Shown here: positions 1-6,027 of the stretch, one piece after another
Position numbering within the stretch: position 1 is the first letter of the stretch
Layout of the letters: each line of letters starts with the position of its first letter
NCBI GenBank assembly: GCA_964498125.1
Contig: CAZCGE010000026.1
Span: 1 to 9,901, forward strand
Length of the DNA: 9,901 nucleotides
Reading direction: 5' to 3'
Source: CAMDBL01 sp964498125
GTDB taxonomy: Bacteria; Pseudomonadota; Alphaproteobacteria; Rhizobiales; Hyphomicrobiaceae
Position numbers and translations under genes: made by a program
The notes under the pieces: model-generated
The model's database searches: none
What the model was told of the DNA's origin: nothing
What the model saw: only the letters and a program-made list of their open reading frames with translations

Positions 1-1
1 C

Positions 2-586
2 TTCAACGATCTTGCACACCTCACCGACGCGACCACGTTCGCCGACTATCTGGCGCCGCTCAAGGAGAAGAAGTGGCACGTCTACGCCAAGCGCCCTTTC
101 GCCGGGCCGAAGGCTGTGCTGGCCTATCTTGCGCGCTATACGCACCGCGTCGCCATCTCGAGCCGGCGCCTGATCAAGGCCGACGCACGCGGCGTCACGT
201 TCAAGGTCAAGGATTACCGGATCGATGGCCCCGCCCGGTACACGACGATGACGGTGAACCCGCACGAGTTCATCCGGCGGTTCCTGATCCACGTCCTGCC
301 AAAGGGCCTCCACCGCATCCGGCACTACGGCCTGCTGGCCAACGGTCAGCGCCAGCAGAACCTTGCCAAGGCACGCAAGCTGCTGCGTGTGAAGACTCCC
401 GATCCGGCCGACGATGATCTCCACCGCGCCGGCGATGGCGATCCGGCCGAGGCACCGCCCGCACTGCCTCGTCCGTGCCCCTGCTGCGGCGCACGCATGC
501 TCATCATCGAGACCTTCGACGGCGTCTGCCGGCCGCGACCTCACGCGCCGCCGTCGAGCGCCGGACCGAGGAGCGACACGTCATGA
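2..586 (+). CDS. IS91-family Y2 transposase, C-terminal part (partial)
   Basis: This is the last 194 residues of a rolling-circle transposase; the N-terminal zinc-binding region lies outside the window. The reading frame is open from base 2, before the first internal start codon. The visible part contains the paired-tyrosine motif YLARY (codons at 125-139), whose two tyrosines spaced by three residues nick and religate DNA in IS91-type enzymes. It is followed by the typical stretches THRVAIS and, further on, LPKGLHRIRHYG. A Cys-rich tail (PCPCCGARM) resembles the terminal CxCC motif common in this family. The protein ends in a low-complexity Pro/Ala/Arg tail. Family identification is strong; whether the complete gene is functional cannot be judged here. 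Confidence 0.9.
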   Translation, partial: FNDLAHLTDATTFADYLAPLKEKKWHVYAKRPFAGPKAVLAYLARYTHRVAISSRRLIKADARGVTFKVKDYRIDGPARYTTMTVNPHEFIRRFLIHVLPKGLHRIRHYGLLANGQRQQNLAKARKLLRVKTPDPADDDLHRAGDGDPAEAPPALPRPCPCCGARMLIIETFDGVCRPRPHAPPSSAGPRSDTS

Positions 587-842
587 CCGCGTCGGCCTGC
601 GTCGATCACCACATCATCGATCATTGCCGTCGCTGGTCACGCACCGGCCGCGATGGCGCTTGTCTCGATCGCTGCCGAATGAGGCGCAGGGACCAACAGC
701 AGCAGCCGTCCAACATCAATCTCGCTGACTCAATCGGCTTCGGGACACCCATCGTGTCGCCCGGTCTGCTCGATCAGTACCAGCCTCGGCGCCGATCGGC
801 GCCCGCTGCACCCGCCGCGACCACCAAATCCCCATAGCGCGC

Positions 843-858
843 GGCACCGTCGGGTGCC
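843..858. repeat. Perfect hairpin in the IS91 tail (6-bp stem)
   Basis: GGCACC at 843-848 and GGTGCC at 853-858 pair perfectly around a GTCG loop. It lies about 255 bases past the transposase stop, in the non-coding tail. IS91-type ends carry small hairpins recognised by the transposase, so this is a candidate part of the element's terminal structure. Confidence 0.55.
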
Positions 859-888
859 AAACTTCACGCGGGTTCCTTCCCTGGAGGC

Positions 889-944
889 TTCCGGACGCCG
901 GCCCCGGTGCGCGTGGCTGCCTCCCTGAGGGCCGGCATCCGGAA
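889..944. repeat. Long inverted repeat at the IS91 right end (16-bp arms)
   Basis: Arms TTCCGGACGCCGGCCC (889-904) and GGGCCGGCATCCGGAA (929-944) are reverse complements apart from one position, separated by 24 bases. This is the largest foldback in the non-coding tail and probably marks or lies just inside the right end of the element, the side expected to hold the rolling-circle origin. There is no T-run after it, so a simple transcription terminator is less likely. Confidence 0.6.
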
Positions 945-1114
945 CCCTTCACAATACCGGTCTATATTAAACACGGACGATCAGTGGTGATGTGTTCTTC
1001 CAGGCACACTAAGCCTACTGCTCGTAAGTCCGAAATGTTGCGGCGCACCTTAGCTTGGCGTCAATTCCGGCGGCGAGCCACAGCCTGCAGACCAGTATCG
1101 ACCGTCTGACCAGG

Positions 1115-1142
1115 TGATCTGTTTCGCAATGTGCATCGTTTG
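1115..1142 (+). promoter_or_regulatory. Putative ECF-sigma promoter (TGATCT-N16-CGTTTG)
   Basis: TGATCT at 1115-1120 is followed after exactly 16 bases by CGTTTG at 1137-1142. The same layout (TGATCC, 16 bases, CGTTAA) occurs before the intact fasciclin gene at 7746-7773, and in both the spacer ends in CAT. A CGT-containing -10 at this spacing is typical of ECF sigma promoters. TGATCC is, as I recall, the -35 of the Rhodobacter sphaeroides RpoE/ChrR singlet-oxygen regulon. It would drive the gene group starting at 1334 with a leader of roughly 180 bases. The element is predicted by eye only. Confidence 0.4.
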
Positions 1143-1333
1143 CTACCACAGAAGACAAAATTGGACCTGCACGACAGCATCGTTAGGATTGTACCGGCCG
1201 CTCCGGCCTAACCGCGCCTCTTAAGCTGAAATGCATGCTTTAGGTCGACGGGTCGGGAGTGGAAAGTTCAGTAACATGGAATGTGTCTGGCAAGGGCGCG
1301 TAGTCTGCCGCCGGCCGCGAAAGAGGTACCGAA

Positions 1334-1630
1334 ATGCAAAAATTGATCGCGGATGCATGGAATTTCATTTTCAACCATGAAGTCAGCCCGCTCCGACACA
1401 TCCCCGATGTGGGCACGCGGCACATGATCCTGCAGATACTAGGATGGATGTGGGCTGTGGCTTTTTCCGTCGCCATCGGCAGCTACGCGATGCTGCCCTC
1501 GAGCTTGATTGGCCATGCTGTGCTGATCGGAGCGGCTGCGATAACGGCGGCAACATACACAACTGCCTCAATCAAGCCCGCCTTGTTCAAGGCAGGATCG
1601 GGCCGTCGGCATAACGGGGAGCACGAGTAA
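1334..1630 (+). CDS. Small two-helix membrane protein of unknown function
   Basis: This 98-residue protein is not one I can assign to a named family. It has a short N-terminal segment with a Trp/Phe-rich amphipathic look (residues 1-30). Two hydrophobic stretches likely to cross the membrane follow (about 31-53 and 58-79). The basic and polar tail ends in HNGEHE. The start is supported by AGAGG at 1322-1326, seven bases before the ATG. It is the first gene of a rightward group with the DCC protein and the NAD(P)-binding protein, and a putative ECF-type promoter lies about 190 bases upstream. The context suggests an inner-membrane protein of the light/oxidative-stress response, but that is inference from neighbours alone. 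Confidence 0.7.
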   Translation: MQKLIADAWNFIFNHEVSPLRHIPDVGTRHMILQILGWMWAVAFSVAIGSYAMLPSSLIGHAVLIGAAAITAATYTTASIKPALFKAGSGRRHNGEHE

Positions 1631-1713
1631 GATTCGAGCGAGACCTCGACGTTGCCATGATCGGTGGTCGCACGACTTCCCAGCCGATTTCTAAAACCTT
1701 GAGGACACAAACC

Positions 1714-2109
1714 TTGACCGATCAAGCCGGCGTTGTGACCGTCTTTTACGACGGGTCCTGCCCGCTGTGCACAGCTGAAATTGGTATTTATCGTCGTTGT
1801 GCAGGCGCGGAAACCGTGGCGTTTATCGACGCGTCGGCGAACGAAACTGGTACGATTGTTGCTGGGCTCCACAAGGCGACAGCGCTCAAGCGGTTTCACG
1901 TGCGCGGTGCCGACGGTACGCTGGTTTCGGGTGCGGAGGGCTTCGGCCATCTGTGGCTTGCGCTTCCCGCATGGCGCTGGCTTGGACGTATCGTGCTGCT
2001 GCCGGGCGTGCTGCAAGTGACCGAGGCTGTTTACAGCGGGTTCCTTGTCGTGCGGCCAGGCTTGCAGTGGATGTTCCGGGCGACGACCTCGACTCGGACC
2101 CGCTCATGA
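1714..2109 (+). CDS. DCC-family thiol-disulfide protein (DUF393)
   Basis: The protein has the hallmark of the DCC family, a DGxCxxC motif near the N-terminus (FYDGSCPLC, with D13, C16 and C19 in the form used here). This thioredoxin-like CxxC is thought to take part in thiol-disulfide exchange, but the physiological partner of the family is not established. Length (131 residues) is normal for the family. I start it at TTG 1714 because GAGGA (1701-1705) sits eight bases before it and the protein then begins just ahead of the conserved strand. An in-frame ATG at 1657 would add 19 residues but has no evident ribosome-binding site. Its stop overlaps the next start (ATGA at 2106-2109), indicating translational coupling to the NAD(P)-binding protein. 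Confidence 0.85.
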   Translation: MTDQAGVVTVFYDGSCPLCTAEIGIYRRCAGAETVAFIDASANETGTIVAGLHKATALKRFHVRGADGTLVSGAEGFGHLWLALPAWRWLGRIVLLPGVLQVTEAVYSGFLVVRPGLQWMFRATTSTRTRS

Positions 2110-2756
2110 CCCGCATTCTCGTGATGGGTGGGAGCCAGGGCATCGGTCTGGCCGTGTGCCGTGCGGCGGTTGCCAAGGGACATCGTGTGCGCGCCATGTC
2201 TCGCAACGGCAGGCTGCCAGCAGACATCGGAGGCGACTGCGAAACGTTCATCGGCGATGCCCGAAACGCCGACGATGTCATCCGGGCGCTCACGGGTATC
2301 GACGTCGTCGTGCAGGCGCTTGGCGTGCCGCCGTCGCTTGATTTTATCCTCAAGCCTGTAACTCTTTTCTCGGAAGCGACTCGCGTGCTCCTTCCGGCGA
2401 TGACCAAAGCTGGCGTCGGCAAGCTCGTTGCCGTTACCGGGTTTGGCGCTGGCGACAGGCACGACGCCATCAACATTCTGCAGCGGCTCCCCTTCAGGCT
2501 GATCTTCAAGAATGCCTACGACGACAAGTCGATCCAGGAGGCGCTGATTGCCGTGAGCGAGCTGGAGTGGCTGATCGTGCGACCCGGGGTGCTAATGAAT
2601 TGCCCGTCGAACGGCAATTACCAAGTTCTGACGCGCGCGAGCGATTGGCGTAACGGCATCGTCGCTCGCGCCGATGTGGCGGACTTCATCGTCCAACGCA
2701 TCGAAGCCAATACACTGAATCGTGAGAAGCCCGTGATCATCCGGTACCCGCTCTGA
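2106..2756 (+). CDS. NAD(P)-binding oxidoreductase, atypical SDR (NmrA-like)
   Basis: This is a 216-residue Rossmann-fold protein. A glycine-rich nucleotide-binding loop (MGGSQGIG, about residues 7-14) follows the first beta strand. An acidic residue in GDARN (D51) comes next, then the TGFGAGD strand end at 111-117 and WLIVRPG at 155-161. These are landmarks of the NAD(P)H-binding, NmrA/BVR-B-like atypical short-chain dehydrogenases. The classical YxxxK pair is absent at its usual place, fitting the atypical subgroup. Substrate is unknown. The start overlaps the stop of the DCC gene by four bases, so the two are probably made together; a CxxC protein next to an NAD(P)H enzyme suggests a shared redox task, which is inference. 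The stop at 2754-2756 lies about 25 bases from the degraded photolyase end, which reads toward it. Confidence 0.88.
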   Translation: MTRILVMGGSQGIGLAVCRAAVAKGHRVRAMSRNGRLPADIGGDCETFIGDARNADDVIRALTGIDVVVQALGVPPSLDFILKPVTLFSEATRVLLPAMTKAGVGKLVAVTGFGAGDRHDAINILQRLPFRLIFKNAYDDKSIQEALIAVSELEWLIVRPGVLMNCPSNGNYQVLTRASDWRNGIVARADVADFIVQRIEANTLNREKPVIIRYPL

Positions 2757-2779
2757 GGCTTTCAGTTGCGGTCGCTGTC

Positions 2780-3027
2780 ATTGCCCCGCGACGGCCGTGA
2801 AGTTTGGATGACCCAATGGCTCGCGCTCAATGGGCCGCATCGAGCTCGCGGGTGCACTCTGAGATGAACTGCCAATGCCGAGCTGAGGCGTCCGGCTGCC
2901 GCCAAAGACCCGGCTCCACGACACAGAGCGGCAAGACCGGGCCGCGCCTTGCCGCCTCTGTCAACGGCCGGTGATCGTGGATGCGCAGATCGCACTTGAA
3001 CCAAACGACGTGCAAGGGTGATGACAT
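2780..3027 (-). pseudogene. Photolyase/cryptochrome, N-terminal remnant
   Basis: From ATG 3027 the minus strand encodes VVWFKCDLRIHDHRPL, then GPVLPLCVVEPGLW and QPDASARHWQF. This is the start of the alpha/beta antenna domain of the DNA photolyase/cryptochrome family. The frame stops at 2827 after 66 residues; in the neighbouring frame similarity seems to go on for about ten residues (LSASHWVIQT), so a small indel has shifted the frame. Nothing of the FAD-binding helical domain, normally a further ~400 residues, is present. Instead the sequence runs within some 25-40 bases into the stop of the oppositely directed oxidoreductase gene. The usual Lys/Arg-Arg of the WF(K/R)RD motif reads KC. The ISAzo13-type element sits just upstream of the start. 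A deletion linked to mobile-element activity is the simplest reading; no active enzyme can be made. Confidence 0.85.
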
Positions 3028-3137
3028 GGCGTTCGCCGAACTCAGCGCTCCTGGATGTTAGGACGCCAACAAACATAAGTGAATCGTGATCTGTGGGCGT
3101 GGCAGATCGACTCACGGGGATTCACGGGCGCGGCGAA

Positions 3138-3153
3138 CAGGCGTAGCGCCTGT
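3138..3153 (+). promoter_or_regulatory. Hairpin directly before the transposase start
   Basis: ACAGGCG (3137-3143) and CGCCTGT (3147-3153) pair perfectly around a TAG triplet, ending two bases before the ATG at 3156 and occupying the place of a ribosome-binding site. Structures here in insertion sequences often keep transcripts from outside the element from being translated. That role is an inference in this case. Confidence 0.45.
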
Positions 3154-3155
3154 CC

Positions 3156-4358
3156 ATGATCGACGAGAATGGCATCAGGCAGCGGTGGGAGTCGATAGGC
3201 TCCAAGCTCGGCGAGCGCGAGCGGCGGCTGTGGGCTGCGGCGGAGGTGGAGGCTGCCGGCTACGGCGGTTTGTCAGTCGTCTCCAAGATCACCGGGATCG
3301 CGCGCTCGACGATCAATCGCGGCGAGGATGATCTCGAGGAGGGGCCGCTTCCGGACGGCCGCGTGCGCCGCGAGGGGGGCGGCGGCAAACCTCTGTGCGA
3401 GAAGGACCCGACGCTCGTCAGCGACTTGAAGCGCCTCGTCGAGCCGGCGACGCTGGGCTCGCCCGTGCAGCCGCTGCGCTGGGTCTCGAAGAGCCGCGCA
3501 AAGCTCGCAAGGGCGCTGAGGGAGATGGGCCACGCCATCAGCGAGGGGACGGTGGGCAAGCTGCTCACCGTGGAGTTGGGCTTCTCGCGCCAGCGCAATC
3601 GCAAGGCGGACGAAGGCTCTCGGCATCCCGACCGCAACGCGCAGTTCGAGCACATCAATGCAAAGGTAGTGGCCGCGCAGAAAGCAGGACAGCCCGTGAT
3701 CTCCGTCGACACCAAGAAGAAGGAGCTTGTCGGCAACTACCGCAACGCTGGCTCGGAATATCGGCCGCAGGGGCAGCCGCGGCGCGTGAACGTGCACGAC
3801 TTCGAGGACAAGCAGCTCGGCAAGGTCGTGCCCTACGGCGTCTACGACATCACGGCCAACGATGCCTTCGTCAGCGTCGGCATCACGAGCGACACGGCCG
3901 AGTTCGCCGTCGAGGCGATCCGCACGTGGCTGAAGCGCATGGGCCGGCAGCGCTATCCGAAAGCACGCAAGCTGACGATCACGGCCGATTGCGGCGGCTC
4001 GAACGGGGGGCGTGTGCGGCTGTGGAAGGTCGAGCTGCAGAAGCTTGCGGACGAGACCGGGCTGACGCTCAACGTGCACCACTATCCGCCGGGCACCTCG
4101 AAGTGGAACAAGATCGAGCACCGCCTGTTCTGCCACATCACACAGAACTGGCGTGCGCGGCCTCTCACCGACCGCGTGACTATCGTCGAGTTGATCGGCG
4201 CCACCACGACCGAGACGGGCCTCAAGGTCGAGTGTATGCTCGACGAGCGCACCTACGAGAAGGGTATCAAGGTCAGCGATGCGGAGATGGTCGCGCTTGC
4301 CATCACCGGCGATGCGTTCCATCCTGAATGGAACTACACGATCAAACCGAGACGTTAG
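3156..4358 (+). CDS. ISAzo13-family DDE transposase, full length
   Basis: This 400-residue protein matches the ISAzo13 transposase layout. An N-terminal helical/HTH region (about 30-60, ending GIARSTINRG) is followed by a linker and a catalytic core. The core residues are readable: Asp in VISVDTKKKELVG, Asp in TITADCGGSNGG, and Glu in SKWNKIEHRLF, preceded by HHYPPGTSKW. The tail ends WNYTIKPRR, usual for the family. No frameshift or internal stop is present, so it may be active. The start at 3156 lacks a clear ribosome-binding site and is preceded by a tight hairpin. The gene separates the photolyase remnant from the SDR at 4538, so it probably landed within the stress island. I could not identify convincing terminal inverted repeats or target duplications. 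Confidence 0.92.
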   Translation: MIDENGIRQRWESIGSKLGERERRLWAAAEVEAAGYGGLSVVSKITGIARSTINRGEDDLEEGPLPDGRVRREGGGGKPLCEKDPTLVSDLKRLVEPATLGSPVQPLRWVSKSRAKLARALREMGHAISEGTVGKLLTVELGFSRQRNRKADEGSRHPDRNAQFEHINAKVVAAQKAGQPVISVDTKKKELVGNYRNAGSEYRPQGQPRRVNVHDFEDKQLGKVVPYGVYDITANDAFVSVGITSDTAEFAVEAIRTWLKRMGRQRYPKARKLTITADCGGSNGGRVRLWKVELQKLADETGLTLNVHHYPPGTSKWNKIEHRLFCHITQNWRARPLTDRVTIVELIGATTTETGLKVECMLDERTYEKGIKVSDAEMVALAITGDAFHPEWNYTIKPRR

Positions 4359-4537
4359 CGGACGATGTAGCGGTTGAAGTTGCTGACGGCCTTACCAAGC
4401 GTCATACGATGCGAGGAGCATCGTCAGATCCCACGCAGCGCAATCTGTTGTTTGGTCTGAGCCGTATGCGTTGCTGTCGGAAATTTGATGCGCGGGATGC
4501 GCAAAGCACAAGACGGGCTGAGGAGGCTGAGGCAGTT
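4359..4537. other. Spacer after the transposase with a 7-bp hairpin
   Basis: No gene is seen between the transposase stop and the SDR start. ACGATGC (4406-4412) and GCATCGT (4418-4424) form a perfect seven-base-pair hairpin with a five-base loop; there is no T-run behind it, so it may be an element-end structure rather than a terminator. The right end of the ISAzo13 element should lie in this stretch. The in-frame extension of the SDR frame through here has no conserved sequence. Confidence 0.4.
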
Positions 4538-5242
4538 ATGCGAGCACTCGTCGTGGGTGGATCAGGCGGTCTCGGAGCTGCGTTCGTCTCGCTGCTTACC
4601 GCCGATGTTCGGTTTAGCCACATCACCTCGTGGTCTCGCTCAGCGGCCGCTCTAGCAGGCCACAGAACCTCGACGAGGCGGATTGACCTCCGCGACGAAG
4701 CAGCGATTGCTGCAGCAGCCCAAGAACTCGGCGCGGTTGATCTGGTGCTCATCGCCACCGGGCTGCTGCATGACGACGATATGAAACCGGAGAAGACGTG
4801 GCGTTCACTCGAGCCAGCCACGATGATGCGCGCATTCGAGATCAACACGATCGGGCCGGCGCTGATTGCCAAGCACGTGCTGCCCCTTTTGCCTCGCGAT
4901 CGCCGTGCGGTTTTCGCCGCCCTTTCGGCGCGTGTCGGCAGCATCGGCGACAATCGCCTGGGTGGATGGTACAGCTACCGCGCGTCAAAGGCCGCACTCA
5001 ACCAGATCATCCGAACATTGAGCATCGAGCTTGCCGTCAGACATCCGCTTGCGGTCTGCGTCGGCTTGCATCCAGGCACGGTCGACACGCCCCTTTCCAA
5101 GCCGTTCCAGGCCGGCGTCCCAGTAGACAAGCTGGCCGGCCCCAGCATCGCGGCTGCGCATCTGATGGACGTCATCTCGCGGCTGACGCCGCAAGACAGC
5201 GGTAAGCTTTTCGATTGGCAGGGTAAGGTTGTTCCGGAATAG
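4538..5242 (+). CDS. Classical short-chain dehydrogenase/reductase (SDR)
   Basis: This 234-residue NAD(P)-dependent oxidoreductase has a glycine-rich loop at the extreme N-terminus (GGSGGLGAA, about 7-15). It also has the conserved Asn in FEINTIG (N103), Ser in the ALSARVGSI strand (S130 or S135), and the catalytic YSYRASK pair (Y147, K151). HPGTVDTPL follows near 178-186. It resembles the CsgA/C-factor-like SDRs that accompany photolyase genes in proteobacterial light-response clusters; the substrate is unknown. The frame is open for 70 codons upstream, but AGGAGG (4521-4526) and GAGG (4529-4532) before ATG 4538, and the protein starting right at the Rossmann strand, fix the start. A pterin or lipid-related carbonyl substrate is conceivable given FolE nearby, but nothing in the sequence decides it. 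Confidence 0.9.
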   Translation: MRALVVGGSGGLGAAFVSLLTADVRFSHITSWSRSAAALAGHRTSTRRIDLRDEAAIAAAAQELGAVDLVLIATGLLHDDDMKPEKTWRSLEPATMMRAFEINTIGPALIAKHVLPLLPRDRRAVFAALSARVGSIGDNRLGGWYSYRASKAALNQIIRTLSIELAVRHPLAVCVGLHPGTVDTPLSKPFQAGVPVDKLAGPSIAAAHLMDVISRLTPQDSGKLFDWQGKVVPE

Positions 5243-5556
5243 GCTGATCAAAGTACGCGATGCCGCGTCACTGAAGGATAAAAGGGGTCGCTCGCAAGTA
5301 GGCGTCGCTATCGACTTGACCTACCACGAAATCTACCACGTCGGACCGCGCAATCAGTACATTTCTCCAGGTCGAAGTGAACCGAGGTGGTCGTACCTCG
5401 GTCCGTGTTTCGATCGTAAGAATGCCATGCCGTGGTTCCATGCGCGCGATGTCAATGGCACTCTCGCCTTGAAAGTCGCGGGCAACTTCGTCATTTCGTG
5501 GTTCCTTCCGCATGCGCGTTGGGCGGCACCGGTGGCGGTCATCGAAGGATCTCGCA
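5243..5556 (+). other. Intergenic region with repeat and hairpin, possible leader of the DUF4174 group
   Basis: I see no real gene in these 314 bases; the open frames on both strands lack any recognisable domain. The stretch holds an exact eight-base direct repeat CTACCACG (5321-5328 and 5333-5340), spaced twelve bases start to start. It also holds a perfect hairpin, ACCGAGGT (5381-5388) with ACCTCGGT (5395-5402) around six bases. A weak promoter-like match, TGATCA (5245-5250), 15 bases, CGTCAC (5266-5271), resembles the sites at 1115 and 7746 but has shorter spacing. Regulatory function for the downstream DUF4174-folE-BLUF group is plausible but unproven. Confidence 0.4.
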
Positions 5557-5982
5557 ATGAGCAGAATTACCGTTGTGACGATGATGGCGGGCATCGTCGC
5601 ACTTGCATCGGATGCGACGGCGATGTCCAGCTATAGATGGAAATACCGGCCGCTACTGGTGTTTGCCGACGGCGCATCCAGTGCTGCGCTCGCACAGCAG
5701 CGTGGGATCGTCGCTGCAAGTCGTACCGGCTTGGCCGACCGCAATGTTGTCGTGGTGTGGATCGTTGGCAATTCCGTGAGCGCCGAGCTCGGACCGGCCC
5801 CTGCGCAAAGCGCTGGCGCCCTCAGGGCACGGTTTGGAGTGTCGACTGCCTCCTTCAGCGCCGTACTGGTCGGCAAGGACGGTGGTGCTAAGCTGTCGCA
5901 ATCCAAGCCGCTTGATGCGGCCCGGCTCTTTGCCACGATCGACGCTATGCCTATGCGTCGTAATGAGATGCGCCGCAAATGA
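5557..5982 (+). CDS. Secreted DUF4174 protein
   Basis: This 141-residue protein opens with a short Sec-type signal (hydrophobic residues about 4-18, then ASDATAMS), so it should act in the periplasm. The mature part begins YRWKYRPLLVFA and ends TIDAMPMRRNEMRRK, the conserved beginning and end of DUF4174. The middle has a thioredoxin-like alternation of strands and helices (RNVVVVWIVGN; FSAVLVGKDGG), but the CxxC of true thioredoxins is absent and no biochemical role is known for the family. ATG 5557 is chosen over an upstream in-frame ATG (5512) because GAAGGA (5544-5549) precedes it at seven bases and it gives a proper signal peptide. It is followed 45 bases later by folE, in the same direction. 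Confidence 0.82.
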   Translation: MSRITVVTMMAGIVALASDATAMSSYRWKYRPLLVFADGASSAALAQQRGIVAASRTGLADRNVVVVWIVGNSVSAELGPAPAQSAGALRARFGVSTASFSAVLVGKDGGAKLSQSKPLDAARLFATIDAMPMRRNEMRRK

Positions 5983-6027
5983 ACTTGCAGGTCGCGCAAG
6001 GAACGCTTGAAGCGGAGGAACGTGTTG

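Larger units (their letters stand above)
1..945 (+). mobile_element. IS91-family element, 3' part only
   Basis: The left edge of the window falls inside this element, so only its right part is visible: the C-terminal portion of the transposase and about 360 bases of non-coding tail. IS91 elements move by a rolling-circle mechanism, have no long terminal inverted repeats, and end in short hairpin-bearing sequences. The tail holds two such hairpins (843-858 and 889-944). I placed the right end near 945 because the second hairpin ends there and contains GAAC at 942-945, a tetranucleotide known as an IS91 target. This boundary is inferred, not proven. Confidence 0.6.
587..1114. other. Non-coding stretch: IS91 tail, then leader of the 1334 gene group
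   Basis: No convincing gene is present. Open frames here have the skewed Arg/Pro/Ala composition of out-of-frame high-GC sequence and no recognisable domain. Bases up to about 945 appear to be the IS91 tail. From about 950 the composition becomes less GC-rich (for example TATATTAAA at 963-971), consistent with leaving the insertion and entering an upstream regulatory region. A putative promoter follows at 1115-1142, and about 190 bases of leader precede the gene at 1334. Confidence 0.5.

Noticed and set aside
1182..1214. Nested inverted repeat around GGCCG-CTC-CGGCC with GTTAG/CTAAC arms
   Set aside because: Short stems separated by an unpaired bulge, no T-run and no riboswitch-like features; could be chance in GC-rich DNA.
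1483..2016. 177-codon minus-strand open frame over the DUF393 region
   Set aside because: Overlaps the CxxC protein gene, lacks conserved sequence and a ribosome-binding site.
2635..2671. 10-bp inverted repeat GCGCGAGCGA / TCGCTCGCGC
   Set aside because: Lies inside the NAD(P)-binding protein coding region with a 17-base loop; repeated Arg/Ala codons explain it well enough.
3273..4322. Long open frame (349 codons) antisense to the transposase
   Set aside because: It is the mirror of a strongly conserved transposase gene in high-GC DNA; composition is Arg/Ala/Leu-rich with no domain.
3060..4430. Terminal inverted repeats of the ISAzo13 element
   Set aside because: I compared 3040-3155 with the reverse complement of 4359-4460. 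Only scattered short matches (CAAC, ATCGT) appeared, too weak to define ends.
5229..5636. 135-codon open frame between the SDR and DUF4174 genes
   Set aside because: Starts inside the SDR end, contains the hairpin and direct repeat, and has no family-like sequence; treated as non-coding.
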